Assembly (NCBI GenBank): GCA_028284235.1
Contig: JANQSC010000013.1
Coordinates: 186,001 to 250,000 of the forward strand
Direction of reading: 5' to 3'
DNA length: 64,000 nt
From: Opitutaceae bacterium
Lineage (GTDB): Bacteria; Verrucomicrobiota; Verrucomicrobiia; Opitutales; Opitutaceae
A program made the position numbers and the translations under genes. This document shows, piece after piece, positions 1 through 8,758 of this stretch. The number at the start of each line of letters is the position of its first letter. Within the stretch, counting starts at the first letter, position 1. The notes under the pieces were generated by a model that did not search any database, was not told where the DNA came from, and saw only the letters and a list, made by a program, of their open reading frames with translations.

Positions 1-269
1 AGCCGGACTAAGCGCCCAACCCGAGAGCTACGCCCCGGCAAGCCCTTCCCGCGATCCCGGCAAGCGACTTTTCCACCAATCAGAGAAGCTTCCGTCTCTG
101 TTCCACTTCGCCGAGACAAGTCGCCTCAGCATGTCATTCCGCAAGGCGCGAGTCGGATCCCGCTTAGCGGGGCTGCCTCGACGATGCCCCTTCCTAATCC
201 ACGCCACAAAGAGCAGTTCGGCGCTTCAGTCCGAGTCCCTATATGAGCGAATAGCGGATGGTATTATGC
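1..269. other. Left-edge stretch without a recognisable gene
   Basis: I see no convincing coding frame here. It lies downstream of the minus-strand DUF1501 gene that ends at 270. A short GC-rich inverted repeat (CCCGC-TTA-GCGGG, 159-171) could form a small hairpin, but no T-run follows it on the minus strand, so I do not call it a terminator. Confidence 0.5.
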
Positions 270-1706
270 TCAAGCCAGTATGTCTTTGACGACATGCCCG
301 TGCACATCGGTCAGCCTGTATTGCCGTCCTTGAAAACGGTAGGTCAGCCTTTCATGGTCGATTCCCAGTTGGTGGAGAATAGTCGCCTGCAGATCATGCA
401 CATGAACCCCGTTTTCCACGATATTGAAACCGAATTCATCCGACGCCCCATGCACATGGCCTTTCTTGATACCCGCTCCAGCCATCCACATCGAGAACGT
501 TCTACCATGGTGGTCGCGGCCGTATTCAGTCGGTTTGACATCGCCTTGACCATAAGGCGTTCGGCCGAACTCGCCACCCCAAATAACTAAAGTATCATCC
601 AGGAGTCCCCGCGCCTTGAGGTCTTTCACCAAGGCGGCAGAGGGGCGGTCCGTATCGCGGGCCAAAACGGGCAACCTGTTGTGCAGCCCCCCATGGTGGT
701 CCCAGCCTCGCTGGTAAAGCTGAATGAAACGCACGCCCCGTTCTGCGAGGCGCCGAGCCATGAGACAGTTGGCCGCAAATGTACCCGGTTTTCTCGCTTC
801 GTCTCCATAAAGCTCATACATGCTTTCTGGTTCGTCACTCAAATCAGCTAAATCCGGCACACTGGTCTGCATGCGATAGGCCATCTCATATTGGGCGATG
901 CGGGTCTCGATTTCTGGATCCCCGAATTTTTCAAACGATTTTCGGTTCAACGAGCCGAGGTGATCGAGATAGTCGCGGCGCCTGCCATCGTCGATACCCG
1001 AGGGATTCGCCAAGAACAATACGGGTTCTTTGCCTCCTCGAAACTGGACGCCTTGATGTTTTCCGGGCAAAAACCCCGAGCTCCAGAGCCGCGAAAGCAA
1101 TCCCTGCCCAGCAACCGCCTCGCTTGGCACAGAATTCATCACCACAAAGGCAGGCAGGTTTTCGTTTTCAGAGCCGAGGCCGTAATCCACCCAGGAACCC
1201 ATACTGGGACGTCCCGGAAGTTGACTGCCGGTCTGCATGAAAGTGATGGCCGGATCGTGATTAATTGCCTCGCTATGGACCGAGCGAATCAGGCAGATTT
1301 CGTCGGCTATCGTTTGCGTCCATGGCAGCATCTCGCTGAGCTCGATACCGCATTCGCCAGCCCTGTTGAACTTGTATTTGGAAGGCACGACCAGAAACCG
1401 GTCTTGATCGGAAACCATTCCGGTCACCCGTTGCCCACCAAAGATCGATTCAGGAATATCCTGACCAAATCGACTGGCCATCTCTGGCTTGGGATCGAAA
1501 AGATCCAAGTGGGAAGGCCCTCCAGATTGGAACAGAAATATAACCCGTTTGGCCTTGGGCTCGCTTGTCGCCATATATTTGAGCGAATCTGCCGCGTATC
1601 CGTTTTTGGCGAAGATCGATCCCAAAGCCGCTGTACCCAATCCGTAGGCCATGCGGCTAAGGAACTCTCTGCGGCTGGATGAGGAATTAAATTTCGAGCA
1701 ATACAT
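270..1706 (-). CDS. DUF1501 family exported protein (copy 1)
   Basis: This 478-residue protein of unknown function belongs to the DUF1501 family, which has an alkaline-phosphatase/sulfatase-like fold and is abundant in Planctomycetes and Verrucomicrobia. The N-terminus carries a Tat-type signal (SSRREFLSRM around residues 9-18, then an Ala/Gly-rich stretch), so export in folded form is expected. Typical family segments are visible: RVIFLFQSGGPSHLDLFDPK near residues 54-73, WDHHGGLHN in the second half, and HVHDLQATILHQLGIDHERL near the C-terminus. The length is usual for the family. It starts 12 bp after the stop of the PSD1 cytochrome gene upstream, and the two are probably co-transcribed. 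The same gene pair recurs at 57421-61237. Its biochemical role is unknown. Confidence 0.93.
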   Translation of the reverse strand: MYCSKFNSSSSRREFLSRMAYGLGTAALGSIFAKNGYAADSLKYMATSEPKAKRVIFLFQSGGPSHLDLFDPKPEMASRFGQDIPESIFGGQRVTGMVSDQDRFLVVPSKYKFNRAGECGIELSEMLPWTQTIADEICLIRSVHSEAINHDPAITFMQTGSQLPGRPSMGSWVDYGLGSENENLPAFVVMNSVPSEAVAGQGLLSRLWSSGFLPGKHQGVQFRGGKEPVLFLANPSGIDDGRRRDYLDHLGSLNRKSFEKFGDPEIETRIAQYEMAYRMQTSVPDLADLSDEPESMYELYGDEARKPGTFAANCLMARRLAERGVRFIQLYQRGWDHHGGLHNRLPVLARDTDRPSAALVKDLKARGLLDDTLVIWGGEFGRTPYGQGDVKPTEYGRDHHGRTFSMWMAGAGIKKGHVHGASDEFGFNIVENGVHVHDLQATILHQLGIDHERLTYRFQGRQYRLTDVHGHVVKDILA

Positions 1707-1718
1707 GGTAGTTGTGGC

Positions 1719-4700
1719 TTAGCCTTTGGTTAACGTTTCATCCAAATTCAAAATCAAGCTCATCAACAGGGCGCTGGCTGCCAATTCGGGGCTGGGCTCC
1801 TCATTTTCTCGTTCAAATCCGCCAGACTTTAGGAAGGATTCGATTGCGGAAGGATCCTTTTGAAAGGAGTCTAACGCATCGTTGTAGGCGGCGAGCAGGA
1901 TATTGGTTTCACTGGCCTCCGGCCATCGTCCCGTAGCCGTCAGATAGGCTTCCCGTACACGCTGGTCAAAGGGAACGGTTTCAATATCCAATAGCGATTG
2001 AGCCATGGCGAGCGAAGCTTCTACAAATGTAGGATCGTTCATCGTGACTAGAGCTTGGAGCGGCGTATTGGTTCGCGATCTCTGGACCGAGCACACTTCT
2101 CGTTCAGGAGCGTCGAAGGTCGCCAGAGATGGATAGGGAACCGTTCGCTTCCAATAGGTGTACAAGCTTCTTCGATACAAATCGTCACCCTCGCTCTGGA
2201 GCCAATCGGTTCCAGGATAATTCGCATATACAACGATCGGCTCGAAAATCCCTTCAGGCTGGTAGGGCCAAACGCTAGGACCGCCGATCTGCTCCACCAG
2301 CTTGCCAGACAAAGCCAAGGCCTGATCACGGATAGTCTCCGCGGGCAAACGGAATCGAGGACCGCGAGCTAGCAAGCGGTTTTCGGGATCCATCGCCAGG
2401 AGCTCCGGAAAGACACGAGACTGTTGGCGGTAAGTCCGTGAGAGAACGATGCCCTTGAGGAGCCGTTTCACGTCCCAGCCAGACTCGCGGAAATCAACCG
2501 CCAGCCAGTCGAGCAACTCTGGATGGCTGGGAAACTCCGATTGAACGCCAAAGTCCTCAGAAGTCTTTACCAGCCCTACCCCAAATAGATGTTGCCAGAA
2601 TCGATTGACCACTACGCGGGCAGTCAACGGATTAGCGTCACTGGTCAGCCACTCGGCCAAGCCCAACCGATTTAAGGGGGCGTTCTCCGGCCACGGGGCG
2701 ATTAGGTCCTCGGGCACTCCAGGCTCCACCTTTTTTCCCGGCGACGCGTAGTGCCCTCGATTGAGGACAAAGGTCTCCCTCACTTGCTCTCGGTCTTGGG
2801 AGATCATAGTTGTCGGTATCGACCGGTCCAGGACAAGCAATTCTCCTCGAACCTCCCGGTATGCGTCCCTCGCCGCTAGCCACTCGGAATCTGCCTTTTG
2901 GTCTAAGACGATAGCAACCAGCCATTGCCGCTCCGATTCGGAGAGATCGCTCGCCGTCTGCTTGGCCATAAGATACGGGAGCGCTTCACTGCGGAACAAG
3001 GCCAAAACCTGATCGTCGCTCAGGGAACGGTCAAACTGCTGAATCTCATCCAACAACCCAGTATAGAGGGCGCCTTGTATTCGCAAATCGGATCCCAGAT
3101 AGGATTCGAACGCTTTCACCTCCGGCGGCAGCAACAAGCCATCGTAACGCGTTTCAAGACGGCGCTCCTCGCCATCCACAAAGATGGAAAAGTTCGAAGA
3201 CGGCGTATGATCGTAAGGATCATCAGCCTTTCCTTTGAATCGGATAGCAATGTGCCGCCACTCGCTCTCGTCAATCGCAGCATTTCGCGTTCTGGAGATC
3301 ATGCTGTAACCCGGATAGCGCTGGGCCACACTCAATTCGATTTCACCTTGGGAAAGGCGGATATCCCAGCCCACGCCATAGCGCGTGCTGCTCGGCTCCC
3401 GTTCAAACTGAGCATTGGAGAAAAGAGGGACTTCCGAAGCGACCGACTCGTCCGGGCGAATCCAAAACGCTAGCGTAAAGGCATGCGTTTCCTTATCGAC
3501 AGAGATGTTACCTTTGGCAATCGACCCCGCTCCATTACTGGGACCACTTCGTAGCGCATAACCCACTACACCTGGAATAAATGGCCCGCTTTCATCAGGG
3601 GAACCATAAGCCGCTTCGGTAAACTGCGTCGAACTGCTGACCTTCCATACCGGTTGAGGCGTAGCAGCCGCCACTTGCTGGCCATAGTCCGCCAGCGAAA
3701 GCCCACTACTCTCGGCAGTGTCTGCCCTATTCAAAACCGCAGCTTTCTCGTGTGCAGCCGCTGCAAATCGAGCTTCCAGTTCAATCATCCGCCGCTGCTG
3801 CTTCAAGGTAGGCGACGGTATCGTGGGATAGGCATTGGCGACACGGCCGTCTTCGCCGAGCTCCACCATACTATTGAAGAACCCGTACAGCCTGTAGTAG
3901 TCTTCTTGGCTAAAATCGTCGAACTTGTGGTCGTGGCATCGGGCGCATTCCGTCGTCAAGCCCATCCAAACCATGCCTACCGTTCGAACCCGATCCGCGA
4001 CGTATTCGACTCGGTATTCCTCTTCAATGATGCCGCCCTCCGAACTGATAACGTGGTTGCGATTAAAACCAGTGGCGATCAGCTGGTCCAAAGTCGGATT
4101 CGGCAAAAGGTCGCCGGCAAGCTGCTCGATTATGAACTGGTCGTAAGGCAGGTTTCGATTGAATGCCTCGATCACCCAATCCCGCCAGCGCCACATGCTC
4201 CGCTCGCTGTCATTGTTGAATCCGTGGGTATCCGCATACCGAGCGGCATCCATCCAGTCCACAGCCATGCGCTCTCCGTAACGGGAAGACGCTAACAGCC
4301 GATCCACTTCGATTTCAAAAGCCGATTCCCCATGTTCTCGAACAGCCGATTCAAACCTCCGATAGTCATCCACTGTCGGGGGAATACCCGTCAGATCCAA
4401 CGCCGCCCGACGCAACCAGGTTTTGGGATCCGCGGCAGGCGAAAGCTCCAACCCGTCCTCCTGCAATCGCGCTTTTATGAAACCATCGATGGGGCTCGGA
4501 CTATCTACAGCGGGTTCGCTTTTTTCTGGGCGTGTGAAGGCCCAGTGCTTTTCGTAAGTCGCTCCTTCCTCTATCCAGCGACTAAGGATCTGCTTTTCTT
4601 CATCGCTCAGTGATTTATTGGAATCCGGAGGAGGCATTAGATCCTCCGCGTCATCCGATTCAATCATCCACACCAACAGGCTCTCTTCCAGATTTCCCGG

Positions 4701-5021
4701 CACAATGGCAATGGAGCCATCGCGATCCTTGAAGGCTTCTTCTTGAATATCCAATCGCAGATCCGCCTCGCGGGTCGCCGCATCCGGGCCATGACACTGA
4801 AAGCAATTCTCAGAGAGAATGGGGCGTACATCGTGATTGAAAGACAAAGTCGCCTGTTCGCCCATCGCTTCGAAAGTAAACGTCGCGAGAATTCCAATAA
4901 GGCAAAGAGGTGGACACACTATGCCTTTCAAGAACTTGGAATGAACTGCCAGAGATCTAGCCAATCTTCCGCGAATCATCTCACCACCTTTCATCGTTTT
5001 TCCTATTTTTTGGGCTCTCAA
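1719..5021 (-). CDS. PSD1/planctomycete-type cytochrome c protein with a LamG insert
   Basis: This 1,100-residue exported multidomain protein has a hydrophobic segment at about residues 35-53 that acts as a signal peptide or anchor; a start at Met10 or Met15 is equally possible. A planctomycete cytochrome C domain follows, with the haem motif CFQCH at 73-77. Next come DUF1549 (about 175-385, containing CARCHDHKF), a concanavalin/LamG-like domain (about 457-680, laminin-G style AFWIRPDE and FIDG-type strands) and DUF1553 (about 775-1040, with ARVVVNRFWQHLFG and FPSHPELLDWLA). The family is thought to be periplasmic and redox-linked, but its substrate is unknown. The LamG insert suggests carbohydrate binding (inference) and is missing from the second copy at 58919-61237. 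It lies 24 bp after the O-demethylase gene, so it may belong to that operon. Confidence 0.93.
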   Translation of the reverse strand: MRAQKIGKTMKGGEMIRGRLARSLAVHSKFLKGIVCPPLCLIGILATFTFEAMGEQATLSFNHDVRPILSENCFQCHGPDAATREADLRLDIQEEAFKDRDGSIAIVPGNLEESLLVWMIESDDAEDLMPPPDSNKSLSDEEKQILSRWIEEGATYEKHWAFTRPEKSEPAVDSPSPIDGFIKARLQEDGLELSPAADPKTWLRRAALDLTGIPPTVDDYRRFESAVREHGESAFEIEVDRLLASSRYGERMAVDWMDAARYADTHGFNNDSERSMWRWRDWVIEAFNRNLPYDQFIIEQLAGDLLPNPTLDQLIATGFNRNHVISSEGGIIEEEYRVEYVADRVRTVGMVWMGLTTECARCHDHKFDDFSQEDYYRLYGFFNSMVELGEDGRVANAYPTIPSPTLKQQRRMIELEARFAAAAHEKAAVLNRADTAESSGLSLADYGQQVAAATPQPVWKVSSSTQFTEAAYGSPDESGPFIPGVVGYALRSGPSNGAGSIAKGNISVDKETHAFTLAFWIRPDESVASEVPLFSNAQFEREPSSTRYGVGWDIRLSQGEIELSVAQRYPGYSMISRTRNAAIDESEWRHIAIRFKGKADDPYDHTPSSNFSIFVDGEERRLETRYDGLLLPPEVKAFESYLGSDLRIQGALYTGLLDEIQQFDRSLSDDQVLALFRSEALPYLMAKQTASDLSESERQWLVAIVLDQKADSEWLAARDAYREVRGELLVLDRSIPTTMISQDREQVRETFVLNRGHYASPGKKVEPGVPEDLIAPWPENAPLNRLGLAEWLTSDANPLTARVVVNRFWQHLFGVGLVKTSEDFGVQSEFPSHPELLDWLAVDFRESGWDVKRLLKGIVLSRTYRQQSRVFPELLAMDPENRLLARGPRFRLPAETIRDQALALSGKLVEQIGGPSVWPYQPEGIFEPIVVYANYPGTDWLQSEGDDLYRRSLYTYWKRTVPYPSLATFDAPEREVCSVQRSRTNTPLQALVTMNDPTFVEASLAMAQSLLDIETVPFDQRVREAYLTATGRWPEASETNILLAAYNDALDSFQKDPSAIESFLKSGGFERENEEPSPELAASALLMSLILNLDETLTKG

Positions 5022-5045
5022 CTTCCGAACTCACGCCACAAGACG

Positions 5046-6434
5046 TCACCGGCCAATACCCTTTCCACGAGCTTCGCGAGCGGGCGCCGCGTAGGGGGCA
5101 GGTCCGACGGTTACCCGCACATCAATCTGCCGGTGGCGCTCTACGTAGGACTTACGCGAACCGCCATCGGGTTCGCCCCATGTCAGGAGCAGCTCCGCGC
5201 CTTCCTCAGCTTTGTTCTCATCGATTGACGCTATGGATAACATAGCCTTCTCATTGGCGGAGTAGCCTGAGAACCCCGAACGACCCACTGGCTCCCCTTC
5301 GAGAGTCTTCACTACGTCACACTGAGGGAATCCAGAGGTCGCAATGGGAAAGTCCAAATAGCGATACGGAACTCCCGGTTCGAATAGAGAATTTTGAATA
5401 CGGGCGATATCTTCCGGATTCCAAACCAGAGTTCTCTTGGCCCGGCGCGGCTGGTCTTCCATCGCTTCAAGGGCTTCGCGCCCCACGAAGTCATGATCGA
5501 ACTTCAAGTTGCGGGAAAGCCCCATGTCCCACGGGTTCATATAGTAGTGCCCGATATCGGACGAATAGTCACTGCCAGCCAACTGGGCGGAACCAGCCCA
5601 CGAGTCGGCAGGCAGCCATTTGCGAAAGTCCGACAGTTGCGGATCCGTGTACACTGCCGGGAGCGGATAGGCCATCCAACCCCCCTCGCCTTGGGCGCTG
5701 AAGTAGGCAGCCCTGCCGCCTTGCTTGAGGCCGCGCTGCTTGCCTGCTTGAAGAATGGCTTCCCAGATAGCGGGGCCATCCTTGGCCGGTCCAGACAACT
5801 CGACCCCTTTGTGACCCGCCATACCGTGACGCAGGGCCAGAACCTCACGTCCCGCAATCGTTACGGGTTGGAAACGGAAAAAGGGAATCTCGGGCGCTTC
5901 GCCCTCGACAATCTCCGCGAAGATTCGGGCGGCGTTCGGACCGTCCAACCCGAAGCGGTATTTGGTCCTCCCTTCCGGATTGGCAGCGGTGTGCAAGTCG
6001 CGCCGCACGGCGACGTCCCAGTCTCCGGTCTCGGCGTTGAACTGCACCCAATCTTGTAGTTGCATTCCACTGACGAGCTCGAAGCTATTCTCGGCTAGAT
6101 AGTACAGTATGCATTCGCCAATTACAAAACCTTCAAAGTTGCAGGCGACGAACTGTTTGGCCCGGCCGGGAACGAATTTATTGAAAGTGTTGATTCCCAA
6201 GCAATTCAGAAGGCGAAACGCATCGGGGCCGGAAAGGAACAACTCGGGCATGTGGTGCGACTGGTCGAAGAGGACCGCCGTTTCCCGCCAGGCTCGTTGT
6301 TCTTCTCGCCAATTGCTGAACTCCAGCGGCACGGGCGACGCTCCCGCCTTGGCTCGACCATGGGGCGCAACCGTGTCGTTGTAAAAATAGTCGACCAGGT
6401 TGGGGACGGAATCGATTAGATCTTGGAGCGTCAT
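5046..6434 (-). CDS. Tetrahydrofolate-dependent O-demethylase, LigM/DesA-like (GcvT superfamily)
   Basis: This 462-residue cytosolic protein matches the vanillate/syringate O-demethylases of the glycine-cleavage T-protein superfamily, which transfer a methyl from a methoxy group to tetrahydrofolate and give 5-methyl-THF. Family segments recalled from LigM and seen here include EFSNWREEQRAWRETAVLFD, HHMPEL, LRHGMAGHKGVEL, GGWMAYPLPAVYT and KFDHDFVGREALEA. LigM itself is 471 residues. The frame is open to 6548, but the Met at 6434 gives the family N-terminus and a 13-bp gap to purU, whereas the longer form would overlap it. The neighbours PurU and MetV-MetF handle the one-carbon product. The substrate cannot be read from sequence: methoxylated aromatics are the best guess, another methylated compound is possible. 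Confidence 0.85.
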   Translation of the reverse strand: MTLQDLIDSVPNLVDYFYNDTVAPHGRAKAGASPVPLEFSNWREEQRAWRETAVLFDQSHHMPELFLSGPDAFRLLNCLGINTFNKFVPGRAKQFVACNFEGFVIGECILYYLAENSFELVSGMQLQDWVQFNAETGDWDVAVRRDLHTAANPEGRTKYRFGLDGPNAARIFAEIVEGEAPEIPFFRFQPVTIAGREVLALRHGMAGHKGVELSGPAKDGPAIWEAILQAGKQRGLKQGGRAAYFSAQGEGGWMAYPLPAVYTDPQLSDFRKWLPADSWAGSAQLAGSDYSSDIGHYYMNPWDMGLSRNLKFDHDFVGREALEAMEDQPRRAKRTLVWNPEDIARIQNSLFEPGVPYRYLDFPIATSGFPQCDVVKTLEGEPVGRSGFSGYSANEKAMLSIASIDENKAEEGAELLLTWGEPDGGSRKSYVERHRQIDVRVTVGPAPYAAPAREARGKGIGR

Positions 6435-6447
6435 TCGATGGGGCTGG

Positions 6448-7317
6448 CTAATTGAATACGATGGTCCGGTTCCCATGGACCAGAACGCGGTCTTCGAGGT
6501 GATAGCGCAATCCTCGGGACAAGACTGTATTCTCCACATCCTTGCCAAGGCGCATCATGTCTTCGATCGAGTCGCTGTGCTGCACGCGGACGACGTCCTG
6601 CTCGATAATTGGGCCGGCATCGAGGTCCTCCGTGACATAGTGGCAGGTGGCCCCGATGAGTTTTACGCCGCGTTCGTCCGCCTGGTGGTAGGGCTTCGCT
6701 CCAACGAAGGAGGGCAAAAAGCTGTGATGGATATTGATGACTCGATGACGGTATCGCTCGCACAGCCAAGCCGGAAAAATTTGCATATACCTGGCCAGCA
6801 CAATCGCGTCCGGCGCGTTTGCCTCGATCAGTTCAGCGGTTGATTCAAACGCGGCTTGCTTGGCTTCCTTGTCCTTGGGAACAGGAACATGGTAGTAAGG
6901 AATTCGATACCATTCGACGAGCTCCCGCAGCGTCTCATGATTGGAAATCACACAGGGAACGTCGATTTTCAAGTCGCCTACCTTCCAGCGGTGCAAGAGA
7001 CGGGCGAGACAATGGTCGAATTTGCTGACTAGCATTACCACACGGGGCCGGTAGTTGGCATCCGCGATGCGCCAGTCCATCTCGAGCTCGTCGGCGACGC
7101 TCTGAAAGTCAACTTTGAACGCATCGATCGAGACTGTTTTGTCAGACAAATTGAATACATAGCGCATAAAGAAACTCTGAGAGCGCTGGTCTTCGAACTG
7201 GTTGGCCTCGGTAATGTTGCCGCCCTGCCCTGCGATGAAACTGGCCACTTTAGCCAAAATGCCCACGTGGTCGGGACAACTGGCGATGAGCCGGAAACGT
7301 CTATTTTGGGTATCCAT
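6448..7317 (-). CDS. purU: Formyltetrahydrofolate deformylase
   Basis: This 289-residue cytosolic enzyme hydrolyses 10-formyl-THF to THF and formate. The N-terminal ACT domain (about 1-85) begins RFRLIASCPDHVGILAKVAS and contains GGNITEANQF. The C-terminal formyltransferase domain carries INIHHSFLPSF and ATCHYVTEDLDAGPIIEQD, which supply the Asn/His/Asp catalytic triad of the family. The length is typical. It sits between a MetV-MetF type methylene-THF reductase (27 bp upstream) and an O-demethylase (13 bp downstream). Here it most likely drains the THF one-carbon pool to formate after demethylation, rather than serving purine synthesis. Confidence 0.96.
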   Translation of the reverse strand: MDTQNRRFRLIASCPDHVGILAKVASFIAGQGGNITEANQFEDQRSQSFFMRYVFNLSDKTVSIDAFKVDFQSVADELEMDWRIADANYRPRVVMLVSKFDHCLARLLHRWKVGDLKIDVPCVISNHETLRELVEWYRIPYYHVPVPKDKEAKQAAFESTAELIEANAPDAIVLARYMQIFPAWLCERYRHRVINIHHSFLPSFVGAKPYHQADERGVKLIGATCHYVTEDLDAGPIIEQDVVRVQHSDSIEDMMRLGKDVENTVLSRGLRYHLEDRVLVHGNRTIVFN

Positions 7318-7344
7318 TGACTACTGTATATTCTTCGGAAACGG

Positions 7345-8625
7345 TCAGACGGGGGTCGGATGAAATTCGAGTCCAGCTCGACGGCGGGCTTCGTTCGCGC
7401 GATCGCGGATCTCCATCAAAAATTCGTCGATCAAGGCGGGCGGCATGCCGAAATTCATGGCGTGAATTCCCGCCGCGCCCTCTTGAATGACGCCCTCGGC
7501 AATCTCGAACGCCCATTCGAGGCTCGCCCGTTGAAAATCGTCACGCTCCATGATGGCGTGGAGCGAGGGATCCACATAGACGCCCGGCAACCGGCAGAGA
7601 ACTTTAAAGAGCTTTCGACTGCCGACCAGCGGGAGGGAAGGAATGGTCAACTTTGGCTCATTGTCGCGTCCAGCCCGAACTTGCTTGTACCACTCTGCGT
7701 ATGTCGGCACGTGGGTGATGGCCTGAGTCTGGCAAAAACGGGCCCCGGCCGCCCGTTTGAAGGCAAGCCGCTCAACGCTTATGTTCATGGGCGTCGAAAA
7801 CGGGTTGGCGGCGCAACCGAAAAAGGGCACCAGTCCAAGCCGTTTTTGCCAGTTCTCCAACTCTAAATTGGCGAAGTGGATAATTTGCGAGCTGTCCATC
7901 GGGAACCAAGTCTGCTGGGCCACCTTGCGTTCCTTTTCCGGGAGCCAATCGCCAGTCAGCAAAAGGAAGTTCTTGTAGCCCATATCCATGGCTCTTTCCA
8001 CCTCGCTCAGGAAGTCGTCTTGGTCGTGGTCGCGCCCGCAAAACTGGATAATCGCTTCTACCCCGTGGGCCTGTACGACTTTGGCCGTTTCGGTTGAATG
8101 GAGCGAGGGGACCCCACCTGCATTGGTCGTGGTATTGACGGCATCGACATGATCCCGTGTACGGGCCATGATCTTCTCAACGCGACTCAGGCCTTCGGCA
8201 TTGATCGGCGAGGCGATCTCAAGAGTGACCACGAAGATGCCGCGGCCCATCTTTTCCGCCAATGCGGAACTCGCAGGCAAATGCTGTGTATCGACAAATT
8301 CACGCGGCAATCGCGTTTCCCGATCCTTGCCGTTCACCAAGTTTACATAGCTAGCCGTGTTCAGCAGCTCCTGCTTTGGCGGAAAGTGGATCTTCATCTC
8401 CTTCGAGTCGCCTTTCTTCTCCTCGATATTCGTCCAAACGCAGTCCAATTCCGGAATGACTTCGCATTTGCCATCGAGCGTACCCCCGCACGGTCCGTTG
8501 CGCAGACCTTTCGGGCAGTTCATTGGGCAGATCATTTCCGTGTGGCTGAGGATGCATTGACCGCACGTCTGACAGTCGAAGAGCTTCTCCTTCATCCACT
8601 TTTCTGCTTTGTATATCAGGCTCAT
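7345..8625 (-). CDS. metF: MetV-MetF fusion: methylenetetrahydrofolate reductase with N-terminal Cys-rich domain
   Basis: This 426-residue protein interconverts 5-methyl-THF and 5,10-methylene-THF. The first ~65 residues are a cysteine-rich MetV-type module with Cys at 18, 21, 24, 33, 37, 46, 54 and 62 (DCQTCGQC...CPMNCPKG...GPCGG), which probably binds Fe-S or zinc. The remainder (about 110-420) is a MetF TIM barrel beginning GIFVVTLEIASPINAEGLSR and including NFLLLTGDW. In many bacteria MetV and MetF are separate chains, so this is a fused form. No signal peptide is present. It is the first gene of the C1 cluster with purU and the O-demethylase, where oxidation of methyl-THF is the expected direction. 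A perfect inverted repeat lies 8 bp upstream of the start. Confidence 0.9.
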   Translation of the reverse strand: MSLIYKAEKWMKEKLFDCQTCGQCILSHTEMICPMNCPKGLRNGPCGGTLDGKCEVIPELDCVWTNIEEKKGDSKEMKIHFPPKQELLNTASYVNLVNGKDRETRLPREFVDTQHLPASSALAEKMGRGIFVVTLEIASPINAEGLSRVEKIMARTRDHVDAVNTTTNAGGVPSLHSTETAKVVQAHGVEAIIQFCGRDHDQDDFLSEVERAMDMGYKNFLLLTGDWLPEKERKVAQQTWFPMDSSQIIHFANLELENWQKRLGLVPFFGCAANPFSTPMNISVERLAFKRAAGARFCQTQAITHVPTYAEWYKQVRAGRDNEPKLTIPSLPLVGSRKLFKVLCRLPGVYVDPSLHAIMERDDFQRASLEWAFEIAEGVIQEGAAGIHAMNFGMPPALIDEFLMEIRDRANEARRRAGLEFHPTPV

Positions 8626-8633
8626 GACGCTTT

Positions 8634-8650
8634 GTGAAATACGATTTCAC
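8634..8650. promoter_or_regulatory. 17-bp perfect inverted repeat before the metF-purU-O-demethylase cluster
   Basis: The sequence GTGAAAT-ACG-ATTTCAC has two 7-bp arms with a 3-bp spacer. It ends 8 bp before the metF start codon inside the 133-bp gap to the GMC gene. A dimeric repressor bound here would block transcription or translation initiation. The cognate regulator is not in the window, and the function is inferred from position and symmetry only. Confidence 0.5.
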
Positions 8651-8758
8651 TATTTGTTTCCCGACGTTCGCGATGAAGTAAAATTAAAACCAGAATCGCC
8701 GTTCAAAAGCGACTCAGTTCGGGCAAACCCATTCTGATTTTAGGCAATTTCGCGCACC

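Noticed and set aside
159..171. Terminator after the left-edge DUF1501 gene
   Set aside because: The stem is only 5-6 bp, about 100 bp from the stop, with no T-tract.
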